Shown in pieces: positions 37,120 to 50,307 of a stretch of DNA of 64,000 nt (positions are counted from its first letter, which is position 1; every line of letters begins with the position of its first letter). Source of the DNA: Epiperipatus broadwayi (Eukaryota; Onychophora; Udeonychophora; Euonychophora; Peripatidae). A program made the position numbers and the translations under genes. The stretch is taken from NCBI GenBank assembly GCA_028023455.1, contig JAQFVV010006305.1:2595001-2659000 (forward strand), in the 5' to 3' direction. Below the pieces are notes generated by a model. The model searched no databases and had not been told where the DNA came from. It saw only the letters and a list, made by a program, of their open reading frames with translations.

Positions 37120-37913
37120 AAATGAAAATGTCTGGTAGATAGCAGTTTATGGATAATAAAAAAAAAAACCAAAATAGTATTTAATTGGGTTATGAGTAAA
37201 GGGCAGGCAACAAGAGTGTGAAAAAGGTAAGGCAGTATGCAGAAGATTTGAATAAAGAATTTATAATCAATATACTTGTACAAGAGATGGAATGGTTGTG
37301 TTAGGAGGATTGTTGGAGTGTTATAGTGGTAAGGAATAAGATAGATGAATAGATGCATTAATAAAGAATAGGGAGTTGAAAGATGGAGAACTAGTATGGA
37401 GAGTAAAAAGTGTTTAAATATATATATAGAAGTAAACGGAACATTGGGTGCGAGTTAATTTATGATAATAGTAAGGAAATTAGTTTACTGTTTAAGGCTT
37501 GAATGAGATCTTTAGCAACAAGGGAATATATACATAAATGAAAAAATATGGGTGATTTAGTCTGAAATTTGTGTAAGGAAAGCATAAAAAATATTAGGCA
37601 TCTGTTGATTCAATGTAAATGCTTAAATTCGGATACAAATAATGTAGTTATGGAAGACTAAATATAAATAAAGTGATTATACAGAAAGTGGATTATAGTT
37701 TTTATGCTGGGTTTGGGAACAGATAAGAGATATTTAGATATGAAAACTATGGAGTTAACAAAGATTATATTGTGGAAATGGGATGGAACAGGATATGGTA
37801 AAACTTAGGGTGGATAATGGAAGGTAAAGTGGCTAACATGTTTCTCTGCACATAGATGCTGAGAGATTCCTCACTCCATATAAGAAGTCACAGTGCATCA
37901 CATCACATCACAT
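37120..37913 (+). pseudogene. LINE C-terminal relic (L1/Tx1-like) with family D tail
   Basis: Broken frames include 'ELKDGELVWRV', 'SLATREYIHK' and 'NLCKESIKNIRHLLIQCKC'. The last has the C-x2-C-like, H-x3-4-C spacing of the zinc-knuckle region that ends many L1/Tx1-type ORF2 proteins. It continues through 'GFG...MELTKIILWKWDG' into the family D tail with CATCA repeats. The catalytic RT part is not present. Family assignment is tentative because only this C-terminal pattern is visible. Confidence 0.5.
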
Positions 37914-39060
37914 AAAAAATTTAATTTACAGTGATCAAAAGTTGATGATAAATGTTACCAGCTAAACTCAGAGAGAGGAAGAGATCTTAAACATTGGTTC
38001 AGACAATTGAGGGATAGGACACCGCAACAACATTCCAAAATAAATATAATTATGAATAATTTTAAAGTTTACTAAATAAAAAAAAATTAGTCAAACAAAA
38101 TATCAAAATTTGATGACTTCAATCACCCAACTTTCTTTGTCTGAGAGTGCACAAGTATTGTGGCATAAAACGATTCAGGAGATAAGTTCGTTTTCTCACC
38201 TAATAATTAAAGAAATCTTTGATTTATTCCTGCCAGCAATTTATCTAAAGAAATTCCACTTTTTTTTATTTAGAGATTTCAAAAGAAAACAATCTTTCCT
38301 TAAAACTCAGTAAAACATTAGGGCATAATAGAGATGTCATATACCTGCAAATACTCATAAGAAGTTGAAAAAGATGACTTTTAAGGTGCAAAGAGAAAAG
38401 ATTATGAACTTATGTAATCTGAAATAGAAAACAAAATCTCTATAGTTTAAAAAAAACAAAACAATATAATCAATAAATTGCTAGCCAAAGATTACGGTCT
38501 GCAGTAAACATAGACAGAGATTAAATAAATTAATTTCAACAAAACATAAGGGAAAACTAATCATATCTGCCAAAGCTTTAAATAATAATTAATGATATCA
38601 GAAAGAAAAACAATAAATATAAAATATAAACTCACAATACACTCTCCAATAAAGAAATTTAAAATAAAAAATTTTAATCTAATTCTCTAACACATATAAG
38701 AATAAAGTAATTAATATCATTTAAATTATTATAAATAATTTATTATAGTCTATATTTTTTTTCTATCAAGTTGAGATTTAAGCAAAGAGATTTAAGCTCT
38801 GGTTTAAAATAAAAAAGGCTCATTTACTTTTAGGTCATTAATGTTCAGTCTTGCTGATTTCTTCCAGCAGTGCATGCAAAATTTATCACTATCTAGAGTT
38901 TATTATGATAATTTTTGGTTTTCAGCCTGCTGGCTGTGGCAAATGAAGGCAGTCTTTAAAATCAGTTTTAAACTAGGCCACTAGGACATGTTCTTGAAGG
39001 CACAATTTAAAACTTTGGTGTTCATTTTAGGATTGGTTTAGCACTGCATATTTTTAAGAA
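37914..39060 (+). repeat. Degenerate dispersed repeat, related to 1909-3700
   Basis: It follows a family D tail, as at 1909, and shares blocks in the same order (see that entry). Translations give scattered peptide-like patches, such as 'DLKHWFRQLRDRTPQQHSKI' near 37985, between stops. The product is unknown. Confidence 0.35.
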
Positions 39061-41989
39061 GGTTCCTCAAGATAGATAGTGTTTGTATTTTGAATGAATA
39101 GTTCCCTTTAGCAGTTATCAAACAGAAAAATATAAAAATCTATATCAGCAGTCCACAACTTGCAAATATAAAAATTGTATATTATATCAACAGTCCACCA
39201 TTAGCGAATAGAAAAGTTATAATAACAATCAAAAACATGGAGCTTTTATATGTAATTGTTATCTCCCGACTAATCTTGATTATAAATTTAACCAGGGTGA
39301 TTTTTATTTCCCATTTAATTTTAATTAAAAATAAAATTTGATTTAAATATTTCTTGACATTTTTAATATTTTCTCAAAACTTATTATTCTTTCTATCTTT
39401 GAAAAATGATAAAAACGTTTTTGTGAATTTAATTATTTTGCTATCATTTTCAAGCAATCAAAGCATCAATTAGACACAATATTATTATAATAATCAAATG
39501 GTTTGATGTTATGGAGTTTATGGGAAGTTTGAGCACTGAAAAATACATTTAATCCATTATTTCATAAATCTTAAGCTTTTGAATTCATTATTTTATCATT
39601 ACACTTAATCATGAAGAATACTGAATATTACTATACAATATTTTTAGAAATCAACCAGAGTTTTTGATATTCAAGTTTATATTATCCAAGGACTTTATTC
39701 TTTTTAATTTTGGTATTCAGTCACTAATCACTAGACATATATCTTGTTTATATAGTTTGTCAATTTTTTTCTAATCTCATATAAAATCTTATCTTCTCAT
39801 TTAAATCATGATATCCTTGAACTATGTTCCTGATATTATTTCTTCTTTATCATTCATTGCATAAATAATAATTAGTACATTCTTCATCCCTGTAAGTGAT
39901 TCATTTCCATCATCATTATATCAAACTTCTTATTGTTAATATTCTGTTAGTTCTGAATAGTGAGTCTCTCATCCCTAATACATACAAATGGCTCTAATTT
40001 CAGGAGTATTGGAAAATGTCATTGGCTTATTTTTAAATAATATGTTGAGCACTGTTTGGCTTAAAAGTATCTATATTACAGAACATCTTTTTATTTTTTG
40101 CTTTTTATTAAAGTTTTTAAAATACTAAATGTAGTTGTGCAGTTTGTAAAAATATTTTGCTATCAGCATGACCATGATCAAAAACTATGATTGTCATCAT
40201 ATTCTGCCATTATAGATACCCATTAAAACCCATTCAAGAAAACAAATAAAAGTAATAAAAGCAAGGCAAAAGATAATTCTTTTATGGACATAAGATAGTA
40301 CTTTTATAGGCATTTCTATAGGAAAGAAGATAAAACTAATTTCATGATTAAATATAGAACAAAAAATATAATGAATAAATGAAAACATTTTATCTTACTT
40401 TGAACCTGCATTGTGAGCCTATGAGTGGTGAACCTCTTAACGTTCAAAAACAAAAAAAAAGTGCAATAAATAAAAAATAACTGCTTAAATTTTCCAATGG
40501 TGTTCACAGAAAACTGTTTATTTTTTATTTTATCACATTTAAAAAATTGAATTAAATAATGATGGATTAATCTATTTGATTAACATACATTCATTAAGTT
40601 TTTTCCTCAGGTGATTGAATTGGTATTTTATTTCTGAACTTTTTATTTTTATTATAATCATAATTATCATTTATCTTCTTTATCTTCTGTTTTTTTTTAA
40701 AATATTCATTTAGAAAAAAAAAACAATAAAAAACTTGCTATATATAAGGAGAATTCATTTATTATCAAGCATTCATATTCAAAAGGAATATTTTGCTTGA
40801 TATTGAATTTGTAATAAAGATAGATTACTGTAAAATATTTTGTGGGGTTTACTTGAATTCAAAAACTATTACAAAGAAAGAGAGGATTAGAAGCCTTTCC
40901 AAATTCTATACTTAAAAATTTCTTTTTCATTTATCCCATGTTGCAATTTAAAAATATTAAGAATATTAAGAATACTAAAAATGGATAATAAAGTAAGATA
41001 CAAAGAAATAGAAAAAGTTACATAGATATAGAGAAATAATGGTATGTCAGAAAGAATAGTAATAAAAAAAGGACAAAAAAATAATGCTAAACATGCAAAA
41101 GATAGGAAAATTTGAAGAATTAATATAGATTAAACTTTTTTTTTATCATATCCTCATATACACTTTAATGCAATATGTATATGAGATGATAAAATAATTT
41201 TAATATATATGAAGAGAAATGGAAAAAAAAGTAAAGGAGAAAATATAAGAATAATAAACTTCTAGAAAATTTGAAGAAAAGAGACTTGAGTAGATTTGCA
41301 AAAGCAGCTCTTGAAAATAAGTCCAATAATGAGAGCAAATGTTTTTTCTTTCTTTCTAACTTCTTTTCTAATTTTTTTTTTTTTTTAATATTAAATTTTA
41401 TCATCTCAGGAAGAGTAATTATAATCATTTGTTCCATCACATCTGATTGCTGGAAAGCGTACTTTATATATAAGCTAAGGATCTTCTTACTTAATTGTAT
41501 TTCCTAGAGAGCAATCTAAACAGACATTAAAAGAAATTTTATTAACATAGACTTTATTTATTTGCGCAACTAATAATATACTTTTAAACTATAGGTTTTT
41601 GACAAACCACGTGTCTAAAATGCAGTATTTATTTAGATTTTTTTTTTTTAAAATTCCGCTGAGAAATTGTTAAAATGTTTAAAAGCATTTCAGGAGTTGT
41701 TTATTGTTTAATTAAAATTTTTAAAAAAGATTCTATATGATTAATAGCAAGTGATATTGATTAGTTATTCTACTTGTGTGAGCATCACAGGAACACATAC
41801 TTATTGTATATATGTATGCCAATTCAAAAGTATGCTATAATTCTAAATATAATTATAATAAGATTGAAAAAAATACGTTAAGGCTCTTTTGAAAAGCAAA
41901 TAAAAAATCTAGCAATAATCATATAAAAAAGTCTTTATTGTAGCAGGTAATTTATTACTCTTTTAAAATCAATCTATAATTGTCCTGCA
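39061..41989. other. AT-rich DNA, nothing recognised
   Basis: Low-complexity A- and T-runs are common (41200-41400). The opposing open frames at 41165-41507 are lysine- or phenylalanine-rich artefacts. Confidence 0.4.
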
Positions 41990-42085
41990 GGTGGTTTGTA
42001 AATAATGGTAGAGTGGAAGACTCTGGGCTGAAGGGCCATGGATGGATTATAATTTCAGCTCTGCCACTGCTGATGCTGAAACTTC
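41990..42085 (+). mobile_element. Degenerate tRNA-derived SINE-like sequence
   Basis: 'tggtagagtggaagactct' resembles an A box region, and 'aatttcagctctgccactgc' sits where a B box and acceptor end would be. The whole reads like a decayed tRNA head. A following 'cttcttataaactc' repeated after about 50 bp may mark its tail. No TSD is certain. Confidence 0.35.
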
Positions 42086-43560
42086 TTATAAACTCTTAAA
42101 ATTATCAAAAAAACTTCTTATAAACTCAAGCTTTTGTAAAATCAGTAAATAACTAGTAAAGTAATACTTAATATGCAGTTCCTGTATTAGTTTGTGCATT
42201 CAAATAAATAATAAATTTTTATGGATATATTTGTCCATATCAAACATAACTTATAACTGCCTTGGGATAAGATTTTTTGTGGTTTATAAAAAAGTAGAAA
42301 TTATTAATTTTAAACATACATAAATGATCAATCTAGATAATATTTTATTCTTCAATAATATTTTTGCTCTCATAGTTGACACTGTTCTTTTTCAAATCAT
42401 ATTCTAAGCTTTATGTGCAGATTCTCTTCATGTCCATTTTTTAACCCCCACATTCTTTAAAAGCTGCTGTATAGACTTTTATATCTTAACAATGCTTTAC
42501 AAGTTTAACAATTTTCAAAAGCAATCTTTCTGTTGCCCTCATTTTTGTATAATTTACATTTATTTGATTACAAATGTAGTCATCATGACATTTGCAAGGG
42601 ATGGAATACTAAAATGAGACACCGAATCAATCCCCACACATTCTTAGAAACACAAGCATCTTATGTGATATGACATGGCTTTTCTTTATTGAGATTAGGA
42701 ATCTATGTCAATAAGCTAAAAAAACTTGTTGGCCATTACATTTTTTACTTTACACCTGGGTTTCATTTTATGCGGTAGATAGGTTCCTCAGAAAATGTTC
42801 ACAAAAGAAATCACACAAAATTAGACTTAACTTACCTTGAAAAATGGGGAATACATACTGTAATTTTCCAAAAATTGCATAAAAGCAAAGCAACAATGTA
42901 AAATTATTTTAAAATTTGTATTAAAAAAATAAGGAAATAAAGTATGACTAATAAAAAATTTCAAATATTTGAAAAAAATTAATACAAGACAAATTTTTTT
43001 TACTTTATTTATTAACTACAGTATTTAATTTTACATTTTTTGATACATATTTTAATCATTACTGCCATTTGACAATATGGTTCAGTTGTGAACTAGTAAG
43101 AAATCAGAATTGTGACGTGATGTACAACTAGTGCCACTTTCAGTCTTGTGTTGTGATAATGATTTTCTGTTTCTTTATTAAAAAAATGAGATTGCAATCA
43201 AAACAAAAAGATTATACCTTATCATTAGAAAGATTATTTTCAGTTTAAAAAATCAATAAAATCTTCGATATTTATTTTAACAATCTAAAAAATTATTTCT
43301 GTTATATCTAACAGAATACATTTTAAAAGTTTAAAATTTTTGAATATTTATTGGATATTTTTATATGTAAGTATAAATCTATTTATTATTATTTACTCAT
43401 TAGTATAAGTAGGTTATTTACATAGAAGCTAAGATTCTAAATACAGCTTTAGGCAATATTCACATTAGCTGCTAATATAATGTTATATTTTTGAAAAAAA
43501 AAAAGTATTTCAAGTCAAAATAAGTTATTAATAATTTAAATTTTTTGATATCTAATAAAT
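42086..43560. other. AT-rich DNA, nothing recognised
   Basis: No supported feature. Confidence 0.4.
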
Positions 43561-43564
43561 ATAG

Positions 43565-45739
43565 TGTAAGGAGCATAGACGTTCGTTACATTGTTTTTTT
43601 TTTATTTATTAAACATGAAAGTAAATTAAAAAGTTCGCATTTAAAAATTTTCTTTAAGAATTAAAAATTGAAATTAAATATCATCATAAACTTGTATATA
43701 TTAAATCGCACAGATAATGAAAAATTATCAAAATAAAACTTTTATTAAAGAAAAAGTATTTTAAAACTAAATTTTAAAAAGATTTGAAGATAAAATTATA
43801 TCTTTAAATTTATCTTTAAATATATCTTTGATTTGGAAAACAGGTTAATTAATCAGAAATGGAAATGATAAATTTAATTAGTCAAATGTAAACCAGCCTT
43901 GGGCATTTAAATGTAAAAACATCGGTCAGATAGGAAAACAATAGAAACTTTTAGCAAATGAAATAAATCCATTGGGAAATCGGACCTCAACGAAAAGGAT
44001 CATCACATCGATGACGTAATGTTAAGTCAATCTTTCAAAGTAATATAAAAGGACAAGTTTGAAATTATTAGTTAGTGATTATGATTATTACGATGTGACA
44101 GATAGGTGTTAGTGCAGTGTGGGAGAAAGATGGAAGAGACGCACGTTCAATCCCTTCAGTTTTGCCAAAGAAAGAAAGAGAAGTGAACTATCATTTTCTA
44201 CATTGAGGACCAACTAAATTAAAAAAACCTCCGAATGAATAAATAAAACATCGCTAAATATATACCAATATCTTCAGAGCGTAATCCCGTTCAAACTTAC
44301 AAACGACAGATAAAGATGAACTGTTTAAAACGTAAAAACTTTACAATTAATGAACATTAAATTAAAATTTTCCATATTTAAATGATTGCAATACTATCCT
44401 ATCTGACCAACTTAATTTATTAATAATGTTATTTGATGTATTTTTTATTTATTTATTTAAAATCATTTCCATTTATTTAATTTTGTTCTTTAAGTTTTAT
44501 TATGATTTCTTTTCCGTTAAGGTAAATTACATAAATGTTAAACTTAAGTCGGGCATGAATGGCTGTATAGATTTGTAAAGTTATATTAGGGAGGGAATCT
44601 TAGGTTATTTGTGTCATCGTTAAATTGGGTCAATGGATTGGATATATTGATGTAGTTAGTAGATGTAGTCGGAGATTCGCTACTGGCAGAATCGCTTCAT
44701 ATGCCGCACTCTCCCGTTTTCTATGGAAGGAATTATAAGATGCAGAGTGCAGTTCCTTTCTTGGAGTTTTTTTTATTGCTCTTCTTGTCTGATAGATGTC
44801 ATATTCCTATTTGCTGAGAGGCAATTTCTTCTCTTAACTTTTGGTGCCGCCGTATTTCGTATTACATTGAATACATCGATATATCAGATGGATTGATGCC
44901 AGTTTGACTGCGAATTTTAGCCTAAGGTTAAATAGGGATAGAATGTTTATTTTCAAAAGCAAATTTATGTAGTCTATTCATACTCGACCCTAAATAAAAA
45001 TGCATTAAATTTAAGTTGTTTATAGACGCTTGCATGGATTGGTTATCGGTTAAGTATGTTTTGGGTTTTCATATTTGATCAAAATATATAGACATTCATA
45101 AATAATGATACCTTACGGTGAGTATCTAAAATGTATTTATTCGGATGTCTTTTAAGTCATTGGTGACAATGCCAATATCTTATGAATACTACTTTACTTA
45201 TAAATTTCCCTTCAATTGCCAGTATCAATGATTTTATATTTTGATCGTTTTGTTTACTTTGGAATGTTTTTAACCGTAAAATCTATGTAACCGATCTATA
45301 GCAACATATTAAAACAAGCTTTTATAATCCCATCTGTGCGAACTTAATTAAAATGTAAACTTATAATATAATAGAAATTAAAATGTAAATTAAAATCTAA
45401 GGTAAAGTTAAAAATAATGTTAAATGTTAAAATGTAAAACTAATACTAAAATAGTTTTAAATCTTATATATATGTCATAAATAAATGTTTGTGTGTTAAT
45501 TACTGGCAGTGGCTTATTTTATTCTTTTTTTATATAAACTCTTAGATTATATTATTAAATCTCTGCTATTCCACTGAGCTAGTGACATGGGCTAATGACC
45601 AGAAACAAAATATAAAAAAAAAAAAAATTTTTTTTTTGACTTACGTATCTGCCTACTTTATAAATTTTTCTAGGTTCAAATGCCTAGATGGCGCCCTATA
45701 GTGCAGTTTACATTAAGTGTTATTCTCCAGATTGTTACA
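43565..45739 (+). repeat. Left LTR (2175 bp)
   Basis: Starts 'tgtaaggagcatagacgttc' and ends 'ccagattgttaca'. A TATA box, tataaaagg, lies at 44044-44052, and an ATAAATAAA-type polyadenylation signal near 45479. It differs from the right copy by substitutions and many 1-4 bp indels that break any shared frame. Confidence 0.8.
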
Positions 45740-46474
45740 ACTGGCTTTCCCAATCTGGGGCCGATCTTTAATAAACCACATATACCCTGAGCAAATTTTA
45801 TCAAAATGAAATATTTTTATCTGTTTACATATAGTCGTATACTTTAAATCTTATAAAAGCACTGCCAGAATGAAATAGCACATATATTAAACACTAGAAA
45901 GTATAAATAAGTTTAAACTGTATTTTGTTAAAAAGAAAGTCAAAAGGTTGCATTTGATATGTTTTTTTTGTTAATATATATTTATGCTTTAATGTGTATA
46001 GGAGCGCACAGCCACGTAAGTTTATGATGGTAAATGTGGTACCTTACAGAGAGTACCATTGGGAATTTACTTCAGTGTAATCCTATTTAAGCATTTTAAT
46101 CAGTCATAAATAAGTTGGTGGTATGTATAATTGTGCTGCAAATATACACGTATAAACCCATTATCTTTCAAAATATATTTACTTCAATGCAACCTTCTTA
46201 AATAAATAATTTATAAAATAACTTGCTTGTCATGCCGTGTGTAAAAATAAATGTATAAAATAAAATAGAACTCTTGTGGGGAGGGGTGCAAATGTAAATG
46301 GTCCTTAGGTAAGCGATAGTCAACATTTTCTTTTTCTTTTTGTATATAGTCTTCTTGTAAAATTATTAACCGAATGTTTTGTAAATGTCTTCGTCAATCG
46401 TGTACCGTAATTACTAACCCTAAGTAAAAATTTTTTTTTTTTTTGATCATTTTTTTTAAGCAACTTTACTGATA
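45740..46474 (+). other. Non-coding interior of the 5.1 kb LTR element
   Basis: 735 bp between the LTRs. I see no open frame, gag zinc knuckle or pol motif. A T-run (46430-46455) lies near its 3' end. The interior is a third of the length of one LTR. Confidence 0.6.
45742..45760 (+). other. Putative primer binding site
   Basis: 'TGGCTTTCCCAATCTGGGG' starts two bases after the left LTR. It keeps the TGGC...CCCAA..TGGGG skeleton of a tRNA-Lys site but with two extra bases and substitutions. The assignment is by position and resemblance. Confidence 0.5.
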
Positions 46475-48679
46475 TGTAATGAGCACAGACGTTCGTTACA
46501 TTGTTTTTTTTTATTATTAAACATGAAAGTAAATTAAAAAGTTCGCATTTAAAAATTTTCTTTAAGAATTAAAAATTGAAATTAAATATCATCTTAAACT
46601 TGTATATATTAAATCACACAGATAATGAAAAATTATTAAAATAAAACTTTATTAAAGAAAAAGTATTTTAAAACTAAATTTTAAAAAGATTTGGAGATAA
46701 AATTATATCTTTAAATTTATCTTTAAATATATCTTTGATTTGGAAAACAGGTTAATTAATCAGAAATGGAAATGATAAATTTAATTAGTCAAATGTAAAC
46801 CAGCCTTGGGCATTTAAATGTAAAAACATCGGTCAGATAGGAAAACAATAGAAACTTTAGCAAATGAAATAAATCCATTGGGAAATCGGACCTCAACGAA
46901 AAGGATCATCACATCGATGATGTAATGTTAAGTCAATCTTTCAAAGTAATATAAAAGGACAAGTTTGGAAATTATTAGTTAGTGATTATGATTATTATGA
47001 TGTGACAGATAGGTGTTAGTGCGGAGGTGCGGGAGACGGGATGGAAGAGACACACGATTCAATCCCTTCAGTTTTGCCAAAGAAAGAAAGAGAAGTGAAC
47101 TATCATTTTCTACATTGAGGACCAACTAAATTAAAAAACCTCCGAATGAATAAATAAAACATCGGCTAAATGTATACCAATATCTTCAGGATGGCATGGG
47201 AATTCCTGTTCAAACTTACAAACGACAGATAAAGATGAACTGTTTAAAACCGTAAGAACTTTATAATTAATGAACATTAAATTAAAATTTTCCATATTTA
47301 AATGATTGCAATAGTATCCTATCTGACCAACTTAATTTATTAATAATGTTATTTGATGTATTTTTTATTTATTTATTTAAAATCATTTCCATTTATTTAA
47401 TTTTGTTCTTTAAGTTTTATTATGATTTCTGTTTTCCGTTAAGTTAAATTATATAAATGTTAAACTTAAGTCGGGCGTGAATGGCTGTATAGATTTGTAA
47501 AGTTATATTAGGGAGGGTAATCTTAGGTTATTTGTGTCGTTGTTAAATTGGGTCAATGGATTGGATATATTGATGTAGTTAGTAGATGTAGTCGGAGATT
47601 CGCTACTGGCAGAATCGCTTCATACGCCGCACTCTCCCGTTTTGCCTATGGAAGGAATTATAAGATGCAGAGTGCAGTTCCTTTCTATGGAGTTTTTTTT
47701 TATTGCTCTTCTTGTCTGATAGATGTCATATTCCTATTTGACAAGAGGCAATTTCTTCTCTTAACTTTTGGTGCCGCCGTATTTCGTATTACATTGAATA
47801 CATCGATATATCAGATGGATTGATGCCAGTTTGACTGCGAATTTTAGCCTAAGGTTAAATAGGGATAGAATGTTTATTTTCAAAAGCAAATTTATGTAGT
47901 CTATTCATACTCGACCCTAAATAAAAATGCATTAAATTTAAGTTGTTTATGGACGCTTGCATGGATTGGTTTCGGTTAAATATGTTTTGGGTTTTCATAT
48001 TTGATCAAAATATATAGACATTCGATAAATAATGATACCTTACGGTGAGTATCTAAAATGTATTTATTCGGATGTCTTTTAAGTCATTGGTGACAATGCC
48101 AATATCTTATGGTGAATACTACTGGGTTACTTATAAATTTCCCTCTGCAATTGCCAGTATCAATGATTTTATATTTTGATCGTTTATGTTTACTTTGGAA
48201 TGTTTTTAACCGTGTAATCTATGTAACCGATCTATAGCAACATATTAAAACAAGCTTTTATAATCCCATCTGTGCGAACTTAATTAAAATGTAAACTTAT
48301 AATATAATAGAAATTAAAATGTAAATTAAAATCTAAGGTAAAGTTAAAAATAATGTTAAATGTTAAAATGTAAAACTAATACTAAAATAATTTTAAATCT
48401 TATATATATGTGCATAAATAAATGTTTGTGTGTTAATTACTGGCAGTGGCTTATTTTATTTTTTTTTTATATATACTCTTAGATTATATTATTAAATCTC
48501 TGCTATTCCACTGAGCTAGTGACATGGGCTAACGACCGAAAACAAAATATAAAAAAAAAAAAAAATTTTTTTTTTTTGACTTACGTATCTGCCTACTTTA
48601 TAAATTTTTCTAGGTTCAAATGCCTAGATGGCGCCCTGTAGTGTAGTTTACATTAAGTGTTATTCTCTGGATCGTTACA
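46475..48679 (+). repeat. Right LTR (2205 bp)
   Basis: Starts 'tgtaatgagcacagacgttc' and ends 'tggatcgttaca'. TATA box at 46950-46958. It holds a 91-codon frame (47548-47823) that is frameshifted in the left copy and has no recognisable motif, so I do not call it a gene. Confidence 0.8.
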
Positions 48680-48683
48680 ATAG

Positions 48684-48945
48684 TGAAATATGAAAGATAT
48701 TAAGAAGAAACATGAATCACATAACTTCAAAATCGCAGTATTATTCTTTAACCTATACAGCCTTTAAAATTTTACATCTATGTATTAAACAAACATACAC
48801 TTATGAAATAAAGTTTAATGGAGAAGATATAATTTAATTAGTAAATACAGATAGGCTTAATGTTTTTGAGGATCCATGCCTCATAATCATAGCCATAATA
48901 AAACATATATAGGAAAATTTATGCAAAAATATTTAAATTAATGAT
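48684..48945. other. AT-rich spacer
   Basis: No recognised feature. Confidence 0.4.
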
Positions 48946-49564
48946 GTGTTACATAGTCCATTTCTTCAAAATCTTGAAGCATGTATCCTTTCTATTGATG
49001 GCATAAATATTTCCATAAATGTAGAATGCTTCCTTGATTTTTCTCTTGTGATCATTAGATTTGGTGCATAAAATTACAGGATTGACAGGTGTAAAGTTGT
49101 ACCCGGAGTTTTTGGCATGTTCCAGAAATACAGACATTGAGTTATTGTTCTTTTGAGCTCTGTTATAAGTTTATAGATGTTGAGCAAGTCTGGTGTTTAT
49201 GATAGATAGCTTTTGTTTATCATAATATATGGTGTGGCATCCGGCATTGGTTTCATCATAATATATGGTGTGGCATCTGGCATGAGGGCAAGATATGAAA
49301 CATACAACATGGTGGGTGAGCAATTGATCAATATTATCTTTTGAATTATTGATTAATCTGTTAGAGTTAGGCAGAGTTCTGAATCAGATTTTAAATTTAT
49401 GCGTTAATGCCTTAGTTATTCTGTTAGAGATCTTGGGAATGAAAGGGCTGGTGATTCTAAGTAGATCAGTATGAGGAGCGATATTGTTTATTTTATTATG
49501 AACTTTTATAATTTTATTTTTAATCAGTTTAAATTTGAAGCATGCTGCCAATAAGTCTTTAATG
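48946..49564 (-). pseudogene. PLE-3 C-terminal part, connector and GIY-YIG remnant
   Basis: From the TSD at 49564 it reads LLAACFKFKLIKNKIIKVHNK, then 'SPFIPKISNRITKAL' (the conserved 'xxPFIPxIS' connector of PLEs), 'FRTLPNSNRLINNSKD', 'QLLTHHVVCFICPHA' and degenerate remains of the endonuclease module. The GIY and YIG motifs are duplicated or damaged ('CHTIYYDETNAGCHTIYYDK'). Not functional. Confidence 0.65.
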
Positions 49565-49689
49565 GTTGTTAAAATAGGAAAAACTCTCTCCATACAGTAA
49601 TGACATTCTAAGCAAGACAGAGTAATCAATGGATACCAGAAGGCTTGCGCATAAAATCCTCATCTAGTGCCTACTCATTCAATATCCTC

Positions 49690-49732
49690 AAACTAGTTTC
49701 TGGCTTATGGCCTTTGTCAGTGAGGAGCCTTG
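49690..49732 (-). ncRNA. Hammerhead ribozyme-like motif, family B (minus)
   Basis: The minus strand reads CTGACAA-AGGCCATAAGCC-AGAAACTAGTT. The conserved CTGATGA is changed to CTGACAA, so it is probably inactive. Stem II GGC/GCC and the ACTAGT stem III are kept. Confidence 0.6.
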
Positions 49733-49851
49733 GACCTGAGAGCACTGCACCTAGATCTTAGGATTTAATTCAACCCTCTAGCAGCCACATTTTATCTCTA
49801 CATAACTACAAAACTATGAGAATAAAATTGAAAACACAATGATATTTTTAA

Positions 49852-49912
49852 TCTAAGGCTCCTCACTGACAAAGGCCATAAGCCAGAAACTAGTTTGGGA
49901 ATATTGGATGAG
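49852..49912 (+). ncRNA. Hammerhead ribozyme-like motif, family B unit 1
   Basis: CTGACAA at 49866, stem II GGC-CATAA-GCC, GAAA, stem III within ACTAGT, site after 49895. It has the same damaged CTGACAA core as the minus copy next to it. Confidence 0.65.
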
Positions 49913-50307
49913 TAGGCACTAGATGGTGATTTAATGCACAAGCCTTCTGGAATCCATTGATTGCTCTGTCTTACTTAGAGTGGCACTACTGTATGGAGAG
50001 AGTTTTGCCTATTTTAACAACAGTTAAGAGCAAGCATGGAAGATAGTGATCATGTGATGTTTTAAGGTTTAACACCAATTCTGCCTTATAGAAAGGTGGT
50101 GCCTACGGTTGTAAAAAAGTCAAAGGCACCAAAATGTATGGGTGCTGAACTGAGTTCAGACCCATATTGACTATATAAGCTACTGAGCTTAGATTGAAAA
50201 TATCTGTATGTTTTCAAGTTTATTCTCATGGTTTGTAGTTATGTAGAGATAAAAGGTGGCTGCTGGAGGGTTGCATTAGATCCTAAGATCTAGGTGCAGT
50301 GCTCTCA

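Larger units (their letters stand above)
43565..48679 (+). mobile_element. LTR-type element with 2.2 kb LTRs and a 735-bp interior
   Basis: Direct repeats 43565-45739 and 46475-48679 (about 96% alike by eye) begin TGTAA and end TTACA. The pair is flanked by the 4-bp TSD 'atag' (43561-43564 and 48680-48683). A TGG-starting stretch just inside the left repeat resembles a primer binding site. The interior has no gag or pol. This is the anatomy of a non-autonomous LTR retrotransposon. No clear polypurine tract precedes the right repeat, which is the main weakness of the call; tandem duplication is the alternative, but the terminal TG...CA and TSD argue against it. Confidence 0.8.

Noticed and set aside
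41165-41507. Opposing lysine-rich and phenylalanine-rich frames
   Set aside because: Purine/pyrimidine-biased low-complexity DNA, with no domain signal on either strand.
45685-45700. TGGCGCCC near the LTR end as a primer binding site
   Set aside because: The motif lies inside both LTR copies (also about 48625), before the terminal TTACA, so it is part of the LTR.
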